A stretch of 64,000 nucleotides of DNA. Origin: Clostridia bacterium (lineage in GTDB: Bacteria > Bacillota > Clostridia > UMGS1840). The notes under the pieces were generated by a model. That model saw nothing but the letters and a program-made list of their open reading frames with translations. It had not been told where the DNA came from and did no database searches. Shown piece after piece: positions 8,446-17,716 of this stretch (its first letter is position 1; every line of letters starts with the position of its first letter). The DNA is taken from assembly GCA_017625695.1 (NCBI GenBank), contig JAGAKI010000023.1, positions 18,285 to 82,284 of the forward strand, in the 5' to 3' direction. The translations under genes were made by a program, and so were the position numbers.

Positions 8446-9504
8446 CTATCTGCTTCGCAAGTCTACCAATATTTTCTGGATCCAATAGAGTCGATATTTG
8501 ATAGCATAGGCAAACACTGCCTGTTTGAAAGGTAACGTACCAAGCGGATACGCTTTTAATGCCTTGCGGGTGACTTCATTGGCAGCAATTTGTTTCAAAC
8601 GGTCACGAAGCCGTGCATACGGAAAGTTATTTTCTTTGGCAAACAAAATCTCCTGTGCCGCAACCACACGGCAAAACGCCTGCCAGAACCGGTCTAAATA
8701 AATCTGATACTCCTCTTTTTCTCCATCTTTCTGAAAGCGGTTTTGGGCTTCATGATAAAATATCAGCCCCTTTTCAAAACGGTCTTTTCGATAGGATTTT
8801 GAAATGGATGTTTCATTTCTGAAATAGCGGTACAAAGCGTTGGGAATCCCAGTTGCCTTACCGATACATCCGATATAGTCAATCATAAACAGTGCATCCT
8901 CGGAAAGCATTGCCCGCTCCGATACAAACTGTAAATTGTTTTTTGCAATAATCTCCCGACAAAACAGATTTTTCCAGACACTCATACCATATTTGCTGTC
9001 TTCACTTTCGTGGGGTAACGCTCCCACAATACCATATTTTAAGTGGTTTAATTCCCGTGGAGTGGTAAAATGGGTATCTTTTTCAAAAAAGGACTGCCGG
9101 ACTTTGGAACCGTCATTTTTAAACATGGTTCCATCCACATAAATTACTCCTGACATTACAAGCTCTGCCTGATATTGTTCCGCTGCCGAAACCAAGGTTT
9201 CAAACATCTCAGGTTCTGCCAGGTCATCGGAATCGACAAATCCGATGTACTTGCCCGTAGCAAGCTTCAATCCGGCATTTCGTGCCATGCCCGCTCCTTC
9301 ATTTGGTTTATGGATGACCTTGATTCTGGGGTCATTTTTTGCAAATTCGTCACAAATAGAGGGACTTTGGTCAAGGGAAGAATCATCCACCAATATGATT
9401 TCAATGTCTTGTATGGTTTGGTTTTGCAGGGATTCTACACATCTGCCCAGATACTTTTCCACATTGTATACCGGAACAATGATGCTAACGGTTACATCCC
9501 CCAT
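8446..9504 (-). CDS. glycosyltransferase family 2
   Basis: GT-A enzyme starting VSIIVPVYNVEKYLGRC, with LVDDSSLDQS and FVDSDDLAEP as donor and metal sites. ATG at 9504 is preferred over the GTG at 9513 because GGAGG lies exactly 8 bases before it. The start overlaps the end of the GT4 gene (stop at 9485) by 20 bases, which supports translational coupling. A basic C-terminus (WIQKILVDLRSR) could lie on the membrane. Acceptor unknown. Confidence 0.87.
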   Translation of the reverse strand: MGDVTVSIIVPVYNVEKYLGRCVESLQNQTIQDIEIILVDDSSLDQSPSICDEFAKNDPRIKVIHKPNEGAGMARNAGLKLATGKYIGFVDSDDLAEPEMFETLVSAAEQYQAELVMSGVIYVDGTMFKNDGSKVRQSFFEKDTHFTTPRELNHLKYGIVGALPHESEDSKYGMSVWKNLFCREIIAKNNLQFVSERAMLSEDALFMIDYIGCIGKATGIPNALYRYFRNETSISKSYRKDRFEKGLIFYHEAQNRFQKDGEKEEYQIYLDRFWQAFCRVVAAQEILFAKENNFPYARLRDRLKQIAANEVTRKALKAYPLGTLPFKQAVFAYAIKYRLYWIQKILVDLRSR

Positions 9505-10720
9505 TTGGTTCACCTCCGGCCATAATGGACTGATACTTTTCCAACAAAATATTACAATAATCTTCTACGCTATAGATACTGTTTTGAATGGTTTCACAAG
9601 ATTTCTTCAGCTTGTTATAATACACTTCATCCTCAAGCGTTTTACGAATGGCATCGGCAATTCCACGGGGCGTTGCATCCTCTGCCAGTGTTCCTGTAAT
9701 ACCGTTTTCTACCAACTCTGCCATACCGCCGTAATTCATCGTAACCACAGGAACACCCATGGAATGAGCTTCTAAAATGGATAACGGACAGTTTTCGTAG
9801 CACACCGACGGCAGTAAAAGAAGTTTTGCGTTTCCCATCACCTCGGTCAGCTTTTCTCCGGTAAGAAAGCCTAACCGTTTGATATTGGAGATTCCCGAAA
9901 GAAGTTCTTCGTCGGGACCGTTTCCTGCAACCAGGAAGGTGTACTGCGGCAACAATCCGGCAGTTTGTGCAAGATACTCTACCCCTTTTTCACGGGATAA
10001 TCGTCCTACAAAGACAATGTAAGGTTCTGTAACAGCAGTAGTTTTTGTAAACTGCTTTTTATTGATGAAATTATGAATGGTATAGGTTTTTCCCTGATAA
10101 AAAGAATGTGCTGACTGCAACTTCTGTTCCAGAAAATGACTGGGACAGATAAATAAATCTACTTTTTTATAGGTTTTTAAACTTCTGTATAGTTTTGCTT
10201 CGATAAAGCCTAAAATGCTTTTTACCAAAGAGCCGTGAATACAGCGGTTTTTGATACATCCGATATGAGAACCGCCCAGACAACGCTCACAGGGTTCATT
10301 TTTGCGAAAATTATAAAGCAGATGATTGGGACAAACCATCTGATAGTCGTGAACGGTTTGCACCAGTGGTATCCCCCGTTGTTTCACCGCATAAATAATG
10401 GAAGGTGTCAGCTGAAAATTGATATTATTCATATGTACCACATCGGGCTGAAAACGGTCCAAAACTTCCCCGATTTTCCGTTTTGCCTCCGGGGAGTATA
10501 AAATACGGAAGGGATATAAAAATCTGCCCAAACCTGTCGAATGAAAGTCCATATTACAGGTATACTGTTTTGCCGAATTGCCAACGGTGTTTTTTTCATC
10601 ATACATTCCGAAATACTCCACCTGATGCCCCATTTTAGCCAAACAATCTCCCAATGAAAGCATATAGCTTTCGCTTCCGCCGCGAGGATAGAGAAATTTA
10701 TTAACCATTAATATTTTCAT
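9485..10720 (-). CDS. glycosyltransferase family 4
   Basis: GT-B retaining transferase of the EPS set. MKILMVNKFLYPRGGSES gives the glycine-rich N-terminal donor loop. VFVGRLSREKGVEYL starts the C-terminal domain and PLSILEAHSMGVPVV is the E(x7)E donor-binding region. A cysteine cluster at about residues 140-160 (CERC, GCIKNRC) could bind a metal, as in several GT4 members with such an insert. The start overlaps the wzy stop by four bases (ATGA), a sign of coupled translation. Confidence 0.88.
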   Translation of the reverse strand: MKILMVNKFLYPRGGSESYMLSLGDCLAKMGHQVEYFGMYDEKNTVGNSAKQYTCNMDFHSTGLGRFLYPFRILYSPEAKRKIGEVLDRFQPDVVHMNNINFQLTPSIIYAVKQRGIPLVQTVHDYQMVCPNHLLYNFRKNEPCERCLGGSHIGCIKNRCIHGSLVKSILGFIEAKLYRSLKTYKKVDLFICPSHFLEQKLQSAHSFYQGKTYTIHNFINKKQFTKTTAVTEPYIVFVGRLSREKGVEYLAQTAGLLPQYTFLVAGNGPDEELLSGISNIKRLGFLTGEKLTEVMGNAKLLLLPSVCYENCPLSILEAHSMGVPVVTMNYGGMAELVENGITGTLAEDATPRGIADAIRKTLEDEVYYNKLKKSCETIQNSIYSVEDYCNILLEKYQSIMAGGEPNGGCNR

Positions 10721-12003
10721 TTTGTTCTCTCCTCACTTTCCGAATATCCAAACACAGCCTGTTTGGTTTCTTTTACCCGGCTGTCAAAATTACAGCCAAT
10801 CATCAGAATCGCCAGAACTCCCGTTAACAACGGATAGTTCATGGTATTATCGGTCGATGATACGATAATCAGATATAAGGTAAGTATAAAGGTAACAATG
10901 GCGTTTTCTGTTTGTCCTTTTCTGCCAAAGTACCAAACCCTTACCAGAGTCATTGATGCCAGCCAGATGATATAACCAAAAAAACCAAGGTCAATGAAAT
11001 GCTGTAAAAAGTCGTTATGAACCGATGCAACACCAACCTTCATAAAGGTATTGAGCTGATAGGTTAAAAATCCGATACCGTTCCCCAAAAAGCTGGGAGA
11101 AAACTCATAAAACTTATCCACAGCATCGTAAATTTCCACACGACCGCTGGTATTAATGCCGGCTTTTTCCAATAAGGTAAATACATCCAGTTTAATCAGT
11201 CCCACATAGCCCACCAAAATCAAAATGGTAAGAACGCAAAGGAAAGTAACTGAATTCTTTGCGAGCTTTTGGTTATATTTTGCAATCCACTTAAGCAAAA
11301 GTCCAAATGCCCAACAAACTGCAATGGCAATGATGCCGATTCGTTTAAATGCTGCAACAAAGCAAAAAAGATTCAAACAAAGCAACACCAAGAACCAAAG
11401 CTTTTTTTGGGGTTTATATAACATATAAATCAGATAAGCACCCAGACAAAAGGCAAGCTCATGGATTTCCGCCTGCACGATGATATCCCCGGTTTCTCCC
11501 GCAAAAGTAATAATCAGAGTAATAAATTCAGAAAAGAAACTTCCCAAACCGTTTTCTATTATAATGGTAGCAATCATCAGCAAATTAGCAACCAGAATTG
11601 CCACCAAATTATACCAGATGCCCTTTTCTCCAAAAACATAAAGAAAGGCACCTGCCGCCAGGGCAAACGAGAGCATATTGGTATAAATGAACGAACTGGA
11701 AAGTCCACGAGATATTACATCTGTCGGCACAGTTCCCACAAACCACACAAACAAAGAAACCACCGTAGTGACAAGCAAAGGGGTACTGTAGACCAAAGCC
11801 CCCTTGAAGGCAGTAAATCCCCTTTCGATATTGGGTTGATACAAAAACATACAAATGGCAGACCCTGCCAAAACTACGGCAAAGGCGTGACGGTAGGTGA
11901 TATGAAGTCCAATCTGGATGGCTTCTGTCAGGAAATAATACATCAGAACAGCCACAATCATAAAGTAAAATACTTTGATTTTTTCTCCGATGCTTTTCTC
12001 CAT
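10717..12003 (-). CDS. Wzy-like EPS polymerase / O-antigen ligase family
   Basis: Integral membrane protein of 428 residues with roughly ten to twelve hydrophobic segments and a larger outer loop before the last group (GRVEIYDAVDKFYEF to SVHNDFLQHFIDLGFFGY). The HNDFLQ pattern with a following glycine-rich turn is typical of the Wzy_C/O-antigen ligase family. It should join lipid-linked repeat units outside the membrane. AAGGAGG precedes the start. As the only such protein in the locus, between the chain-length pair and the glycosyltransferases, it is the probable polymerase. Confidence 0.82.
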   Translation of the reverse strand: MEKSIGEKIKVFYFMIVAVLMYYFLTEAIQIGLHITYRHAFAVVLAGSAICMFLYQPNIERGFTAFKGALVYSTPLLVTTVVSLFVWFVGTVPTDVISRGLSSSFIYTNMLSFALAAGAFLYVFGEKGIWYNLVAILVANLLMIATIIIENGLGSFFSEFITLIITFAGETGDIIVQAEIHELAFCLGAYLIYMLYKPQKKLWFLVLLCLNLFCFVAAFKRIGIIAIAVCWAFGLLLKWIAKYNQKLAKNSVTFLCVLTILILVGYVGLIKLDVFTLLEKAGINTSGRVEIYDAVDKFYEFSPSFLGNGIGFLTYQLNTFMKVGVASVHNDFLQHFIDLGFFGYIIWLASMTLVRVWYFGRKGQTENAIVTFILTLYLIIVSSTDNTMNYPLLTGVLAILMIGCNFDSRVKETKQAVFGYSESEERTK

Positions 12004-12036
12004 ATAGCCTACCCTCCTTCCCGTTTTTCAAATCAA

Positions 12037-13902
12037 TTAAACAGTTGTTTCATTCGCTTCCGAGCAATAAGATTTTTTATTCTGAATTGCTTCGGAAAGC
12101 AGTTTTCTTGCAGTTTTGTTTTCTTTGAACGTTTCTGCAATACCAATTTTATATTCGACAGGAACATTCTGCCACTCATCGCGTTCATCCAGACGCAGAC
12201 GGAACAGACGCATAATGTCTTCCACGGTAATCAGGTCAGATTTTTTCACCAAAACTACGAAGCTTCCGTTTCCGTTATAAATAAAGTCGGCATCGGTTTT
12301 TCCAAAAGATTCTTTCAGATAAACAGTAAACAGTTTTAAAATACCGTCGCCTGCTTCCCTACTGAAATTCTGATTGATTTGCATAAGATTTGAAAGATCT
12401 GCCATACAGTAAACCACACCGTCATCCAGCAGTTTTTTATCCATAGATTTTAAGTATTTATCCAGATATGCACGGTTTCCGAACGAAGTCAGATGGTCGG
12501 TATAGAACAGATAATGCACAATGTCTCCCATTCTGCCGCACACAATGGCTCCGCCGCAGCATAAAACTACCAGGAAGAAGAAAGCGATAATAGTATAAAG
12601 AGTTACATTTACACTTTCTTTTACAGATGCAGTAGACAATACAGAAATGTAGCTTGCACCAAGATATTCGTTATATTCATCGTTGGTTTGCATATTGAGA
12701 TTATAAAGCTTGGTCAGCTCCTCTACCAGAGACAGAATTTCTTCTTCCACTTGCTGACTGAGTTTATCATATTCAGGATTGTGAATCTGCGTACAGGTTT
12801 TTAAAGAAGCGGCACATTCACCGTTTCCGCAAGCACCGGTACATTTCTGGAAGGTATCAATAACATAACGGCAATAAGCAGAATCAATCACTGCATGTTC
12901 TTTATTTTCGTTATGTTCTCTCCAACTGTAGATTAGCTCATCGTAGGTAACCGTCTGGTCTCCTGCAAAATCCTGCAGATTCTTTTCGTGAAGATTATCT
13001 AAGATGTACTCATAGGTAATATTGGTATTACCGGAATCCCGCATTTTCTTTACATAAGCATCAATAACGGTTACCACGTCTTCCACAATGCTCATTTCCT
13101 TTTCGTTGGAAATGTTGTTGTTGTCGATTCTTGTGGTATAGTCGGAAATTAAAACAGACTTATTTTTGGTCAGCTGATATTTATAGATTTTGGAAAATAA
13201 TGCTGACACCTTCACCTGACGTAGGTAATTGAAATCTTCTGCCAGGTCGCTGAAGGAAACACCGGATTTGGTAGAACGGTAGTAATGGTGCTGTTCCATT
13301 CTCTGATACAGTGTACTCAAGGTTTCTTCCACACTTTTATCAATCAGTTCCACCATTTCGATATAATCGTAATTTCCGCTTTGCAGATTTTCAATGGTGT
13401 TGTTGGCAGGTGCCACGTTGACATATTTCTGACTGAACTGTGCAAAATACACGTCCAGTGTTTCATCTAAAATTGTTCTTGCAAATGCAGCGCCTTCTCC
13501 GCTGGTTGCGGTAAAGGACACAATATAGGTGCTGGGTTCGTAGATATATTCCTCGCCCTCTTCCAGCTTGGCTTCTTTCTGTGCCACCTTATCTGCATCA
13601 TAAATAGGGGTAATATCAATACGGGAAATCAGACTGTCTACCGAATAAATCCCGGTGAGGCCCATCCTGTCAACCACCTTGGACATGACGGAAGAGGATT
13701 TGATTTCATTCACATCCAGTTTATCCCCGGTGGGAGCCAACCCCTGTTCTGCACGATCGTCGTTGTAATGAATCACCTCTGAAGCAACATAAGTATTTGA
13801 GGTGGACAATTTATAATATACCGCATAGGTTGCCAACAGACAAAACACAACAATGAACGGCAGAATTTTTTTCATATATCTTGAAATTTGAAACTCTTTC
13901 AT
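12037..13902 (-). CDS. Wzz-like chain-length protein fused to a degenerate GGDEF domain
   Basis: Membrane protein of 621 residues. A membrane segment at about 11-32 leads to a large external region of about 400 residues with a Wzz-like N-terminal part, helical stretches and a cysteine group (CTGACGNGEC). A second membrane segment (LYTIIAFFFLVVLCCGGAIV) follows, then a cytoplasmic C-terminal domain at about 462-621. That domain starts with TDHLTSFGNRAYL, the usual opening of GGDEF domains, but the catalytic loop reads YNGNGSFVVL instead of GGDEF, so cyclase activity is not expected. By position between the polymerase and a second Wzz-like gene it should control EPS chain length or export. The dead domain may sense cyclic di-GMP or GTP, or bind a partner. 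The fold is inferred from motifs. Confidence 0.75.
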   Translation of the reverse strand: MKEFQISRYMKKILPFIVVFCLLATYAVYYKLSTSNTYVASEVIHYNDDRAEQGLAPTGDKLDVNEIKSSSVMSKVVDRMGLTGIYSVDSLISRIDITPIYDADKVAQKEAKLEEGEEYIYEPSTYIVSFTATSGEGAAFARTILDETLDVYFAQFSQKYVNVAPANNTIENLQSGNYDYIEMVELIDKSVEETLSTLYQRMEQHHYYRSTKSGVSFSDLAEDFNYLRQVKVSALFSKIYKYQLTKNKSVLISDYTTRIDNNNISNEKEMSIVEDVVTVIDAYVKKMRDSGNTNITYEYILDNLHEKNLQDFAGDQTVTYDELIYSWREHNENKEHAVIDSAYCRYVIDTFQKCTGACGNGECAASLKTCTQIHNPEYDKLSQQVEEEILSLVEELTKLYNLNMQTNDEYNEYLGASYISVLSTASVKESVNVTLYTIIAFFFLVVLCCGGAIVCGRMGDIVHYLFYTDHLTSFGNRAYLDKYLKSMDKKLLDDGVVYCMADLSNLMQINQNFSREAGDGILKLFTVYLKESFGKTDADFIYNGNGSFVVLVKKSDLITVEDIMRLFRLRLDERDEWQNVPVEYKIGIAETFKENKTARKLLSEAIQNKKSYCSEANETTV

Positions 13903-13923
13903 TTCTTTCTTCCTCCGTTCATT

Positions 13924-15285
13924 CTACGCTTTTTTGGGAAACTTCTTAGAAATTTCCCAAAGCATCAATGCCATATACATCAATACGGCAAACACCACAA
14001 GATTTTTTAATTCATTCATCAAAGAGGTGCCATAGATGCTTACTGCAATACATTGATTCATTTTATGGCTGGAACATTCTCGTCCTGCGGTTACTGCTTC
14101 TTTTTCAAATAATTTTAATGTATGATACACAGAATTTACCAGTTCATCTGCAGATTCTTGTATTTGACTACCGGAAGCATTTTCTCTGAGTTTTCCGATG
14201 ACAAGGTTGTTATCCATGATTTCTTTTTCATTGGATGCCACTCTGTCACTGTAACCGGTTGCCTGTACCGACAGTTCATCAATCCCTACTTTAGTACGTC
14301 CCATATAATATTTGCCGGATTCATCCCAGGTGGGAACCAGAACAATACGGGTCATTTCTTCGGCATAACGAGAAATTGCCTGGTTGCAAAGGTCAAAGGA
14401 AATCTGATTTTTCTGTCGGGCAAAATCGGTATTCTTGTTCTGATAAGAAAGTCGGTCCACATACCCCTGTTTATCTCTTACCACACCGTTTTGTAAAATA
14501 AGGGAACGCAAATTTTCGTTGATCTGTGTTTGCTGATACTGAAATACTTTCCCTGCAATAGAATTAAAGGTCGTATTGTTTGAGGTTACAAAACTGGGGT
14601 TTTTTTCTGCCATTCCGTACAGATAAGTCAAGATAGCAGTTGCTTCTTTGTTAAAATAAGATACCAGGTCCATATATTCCATTGTAGAAAAATCGGGAAC
14701 TTCTTCTTTGGTATCCAGACGGAAATTATCGGTATATTTTTCGATGTAATATTCCTTATATGCTGCAGTAATCAGCTTAATCACATTTTCAGAATCCAAA
14801 TGTGCAGTATGCTTGGAAGCGTGATATTCCACCGCAAATTCAGTGGAAATGTGATATTCCCATTCGTTCTCCACGCCACCTTGCACGCAAGGATACACCA
14901 CCAGACAGTTTTGCAGTTCTTTCACACTGACATTTTCCAAAGCCCCTTTTTCGATAGCTTTTTTCACTACTTCATCACAAATAATTTCTGCAGAATTGTA
15001 TCGGGTTCCATTGGAATTCTGTGCCGTAGAAGCTTCAGAATAGTTCAGAGATACAATCGCATGAACCGACTGTTTCAGTTTAAAATGATTGAACACACCA
15101 AACACACCGGTTGTCACAACACAGATAATAATAACCCACAAATTCAAATATTTTGCAGTTTTAAAAATCTGAACCATTTCTGCACGATTCACATTTTTCA
15201 TACGGGAAATAATGATAACCGCTGCCACAAAAAAGACGAGTGCCGCAAGAAGAATCAATAATTTTGCCATCATTGCCGTAAACAT
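13924..15285 (-). CDS. Wzz-like membrane protein, partner of the GGDEF-fused protein
   Basis: 453 residues with two N-terminal membrane segments (about 8-27 and 47-68), a long hydrophilic helical region of about 340 residues presumably outside, and a C-terminal membrane segment (LKNLVVFAVLMYMALMLWEI) ending in KKFPKKA. The layout is that of polysaccharide co-polymerases (Wzz/YveK). It is 21 bases upstream of the GGDEF-fused Wzz-like gene and similar in plan, so the two may form a mixed ring. No tyrosine kinase (YwqD/CpsD type) is found near it, although this is the usual Firmicute partner. Family assignment rests on topology and context. Confidence 0.65.
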   Translation of the reverse strand: MFTAMMAKLLILLAALVFFVAAVIIISRMKNVNRAEMVQIFKTAKYLNLWVIIICVVTTGVFGVFNHFKLKQSVHAIVSLNYSEASTAQNSNGTRYNSAEIICDEVVKKAIEKGALENVSVKELQNCLVVYPCVQGGVENEWEYHISTEFAVEYHASKHTAHLDSENVIKLITAAYKEYYIEKYTDNFRLDTKEEVPDFSTMEYMDLVSYFNKEATAILTYLYGMAEKNPSFVTSNNTTFNSIAGKVFQYQQTQINENLRSLILQNGVVRDKQGYVDRLSYQNKNTDFARQKNQISFDLCNQAISRYAEEMTRIVLVPTWDESGKYYMGRTKVGIDELSVQATGYSDRVASNEKEIMDNNLVIGKLRENASGSQIQESADELVNSVYHTLKLFEKEAVTAGRECSSHKMNQCIAVSIYGTSLMNELKNLVVFAVLMYMALMLWEISKKFPKKA

Positions 15286-15301
15286 ATGCTACACTCCTTT
15301 C

Positions 15302-16555
15302 TTAGAATTTGTTGATATCAATAATCACCAATTCCGGTTGATTGTTGATGCGGAAAATATTTTTGTTTTCCAATCCACCGCTGACAATCAGATGTCCGCC
15401 GGAAATGGGGTATCTTCCGTAAACGTATTTGTCCTTTCGTTCCGGGAACAAGCCCCCCTCATGGGTATACATTGGCCCTAACATCGGTACACGGATTGTT
15501 CCGCCGTGGGTATGTCCGCAAACCACCAAATCCCCCCAGAAATCTCTTTGAAACTCTTCCAAAATATGAGGTTCGTGAACTGCGGTAATTTTTAAATTAG
15601 AAGTATTGGTATCCACATAGCTTAAGAAGGTCTGATCGGCATAGTTCCAAAAAGAAGACGGATTGGAAGTCAATACGCCGAATACGTCGATTTCTGTGGT
15701 TCCCACAGTCAAAGTATCAGTCTGATTTTTCAACACCTTCACACCGCCCTCTTCCAACGCTTTCGCAAAAGAATCTTCCAGTTCCAAAAGCTTGGTCCAG
15801 TCACGGTTTTCATCAGAAAAGCCGAATTTTGCATCCAACTCTTCTTTGGTCAACGGGAATCCGTAGATTTTTTCTACTTCATTATTGCCATAGATATAAT
15901 AAGACGGTGCAATCCGGGAAAGATTGCTGCAAAGAGCTACTGTCTGCTCCTGTCGGTTTCTGTAAGAATCTAAAATATCGCCTGTGAGCAGGATAATATC
16001 CGGATTCAGTTTTTCCACACGGGTTAAAAGTTTTTGGTTTTCTTTCCCGTAATTGATATTATGCAAATCGGAAATCTGAATCACACGGATGGGATTATCC
16101 GCTTTGATACTGCTGACTGCATAAAAGGTCTCGCGGAAATTGCGGTTGCCGATGTAGTTCCCGGTTACTAAGGCAATCGCCAGAGCAATCCCCGCGAAAA
16201 ATACGCTGATCACAAACAGCTTTGCAATTTTCAGATGCTTTTGCACCTTGGGATTGGACCAGAACAAAGAGTGTTCTGTTCTCTTTTCAATCCGAAATTT
16301 TTCAGATTCTCCGGCGACGGAACAAATCCCCGTCCAAATTAAATCTTTATCTTCTTTTTTCAGATTTTTTAACGGCTCGCTTCCGTAATAACCAACCACA
16401 ATTTCGTTTTCATTTATGGTTTCATATACAAAATGATCCACAAAAGTCTCGTAAACCTGAGGAGAAACAATTCCTTTTAATGTGGACTGAAGTTCTTTGG
16501 TCAGTTTTTTAGCACCCTCAGTTTGAAAAGAAGCGGTAACTTTTTCTTTCTCCAT
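15302..16555 (-). CDS. membrane-anchored metallophosphoesterase with N-terminal cytoplasmic domain
   Basis: Calcineurin-type phosphoesterase: ISDLHN, LTGDIL, YGNNE (Asn in place of the usual His of GNHE), VHEPH and CGHTHGG supply most metal ligands. A membrane segment at about 111-133 precedes it, so the catalytic domain is probably outside. The first 100 residues form a separate cytoplasmic domain (VSPQVYETFVDHFVYE and following) that faintly resembles DnaA domain I in length and pattern; this is only an impression. Embedded in the EPS operon, it could hydrolyse undecaprenyl diphosphate or a lipid-linked sugar phosphate. The substrate is unknown. Confidence 0.78.
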   Translation of the reverse strand: MEKEKVTASFQTEGAKKLTKELQSTLKGIVSPQVYETFVDHFVYETINENEIVVGYYGSEPLKNLKKEDKDLIWTGICSVAGESEKFRIEKRTEHSLFWSNPKVQKHLKIAKLFVISVFFAGIALAIALVTGNYIGNRNFRETFYAVSSIKADNPIRVIQISDLHNINYGKENQKLLTRVEKLNPDIILLTGDILDSYRNRQEQTVALCSNLSRIAPSYYIYGNNEVEKIYGFPLTKEELDAKFGFSDENRDWTKLLELEDSFAKALEEGGVKVLKNQTDTLTVGTTEIDVFGVLTSNPSSFWNYADQTFLSYVDTNTSNLKITAVHEPHILEEFQRDFWGDLVVCGHTHGGTIRVPMLGPMYTHEGGLFPERKDKYVYGRYPISGGHLIVSGGLENKNIFRINNQPELVIIDINKF

Positions 16556-16562
16556 ATGAATT

Positions 16563-17693
16563 CTACCTTTCCTTACTGTTGTGATATAGGTTGCAGGTTT
16601 TTACTGCTACGTCCTGCCAGTTGTATTTGGACAGGATAAACTCAGAAACGCCAATACGGGATTTTATAACCGCATCGGGATGATTGCAAAGCTCCTGCAA
16701 TTTTTCTGTCAGGTCGTCAACATTACTCTTCTTAAAATATATTGCCCGATCTTCCGCAACCGAACTGTTTTCCGGAATGTCGGAACAAAGCACTGTGTTT
16801 CCGTAGGAAAGTGCTTCCAAAAGGCTCAAAGACATCCCTTCAATATCCGAAGGGAGCACAGTAACATAAGAATTGGAATACATTTCTTTTAACGTATCTG
16901 CAGAAATGAAACCGGTAAAAATAATATTAGGATTCTCTTTTGCCTTTTCCCGAAGCATTGCCACATAATCATCGGTATCGCTGGTATCCCCTGCAATCAC
17001 CAGTTTTTTATCGGTGGAAATACGATTGTAGGCATCAATCAGATAATGAACTCCTTTTTCTGCAGTCAGTCGGGAAATCATACAGATATAGCCGTCTTTT
17101 TCCAGACCATACTGTTTTTGAATCAAGTCAACCTCTTTTAATTGAGGCTTTTCGATACCGTTATGAATAATAGTGGTTTCCCGCTGATAGGTTTCTTTGA
17201 AATAGTCATAGGCTGCCTGGCTGAGAACAATCACCTCATCGGCATATTTTGCCAACATTTTTTCTCCGAACTTAATATATTTTGAAGCAAAGCCTTTGCC
17301 CCATTTTTCCCGTTGCCAGTCCAGTCCGTGAACCGTTGCCACACACTTTTTCCCAAACAGCTTGGGAATCCACAATGCCGCACAGGGACCTTCTGCATGA
17401 AAATGCACTACATCATAAGGCCCAAAAGCCGCTGCAATGGCTCCGGTAAAAGAAGCAAGCATCGCCGAAATCCCACGTTTTTTCAGTGTCCACGCAGTTT
17501 TTAGTTTCACGCCCTGATACATATTGTTTTCTGTGGTCCCCACATATTCGTTTTCCACACAATCGGAGGAACGGTTATAGCAGGTAACCTCCATCCCCTG
17601 CTGTACCAGCAAAGGACAAAGTGCTGTCAAGACTGTTTCAATCCCGCCGCGTCTGGAAGGAATGACCTTATGACCTATCATTGCAATTTTCAT
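16563..17693 (-). CDS. glycosyltransferase family 4 (rhamnosyltransferase-like)
   Basis: GT-B transferase: MKIAMIGHKVIPSRRGGIE at the N-terminus matches the DUF1972/rhamnosyltransferase-like group. ISRLTAEKGVHYL begins the C-terminal domain and EGMSLSLLEALSYG is the donor-binding region. The start at 17693 is preferred because AAGGTGG lies 8 bases upstream; an ATG at 17720 overlapping the preceding stop is the alternative. It directly follows the initiating sugar transferase, so it probably adds the second sugar. Confidence 0.87.
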   Translation of the reverse strand: MKIAMIGHKVIPSRRGGIETVLTALCPLLVQQGMEVTCYNRSSDCVENEYVGTTENNMYQGVKLKTAWTLKKRGISAMLASFTGAIAAAFGPYDVVHFHAEGPCAALWIPKLFGKKCVATVHGLDWQREKWGKGFASKYIKFGEKMLAKYADEVIVLSQAAYDYFKETYQRETTIIHNGIEKPQLKEVDLIQKQYGLEKDGYICMISRLTAEKGVHYLIDAYNRISTDKKLVIAGDTSDTDDYVAMLREKAKENPNIIFTGFISADTLKEMYSNSYVTVLPSDIEGMSLSLLEALSYGNTVLCSDIPENSSVAEDRAIYFKKSNVDDLTEKLQELCNHPDAVIKSRIGVSEFILSKYNWQDVAVKTCNLYHNSKER

Positions 17694-17716
17694 ATTTTTT
17701 TCCACCTTAACATTTA

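Noticed and set aside
11461..12339. Plus-strand open frame of 292 codons across wzy and the Wzz-GGDEF gene
   Set aside because: Antisense to two well-supported genes with ribosome sites; its composition (Asn/His/Gln/Phe-rich) is that of a mirror frame.
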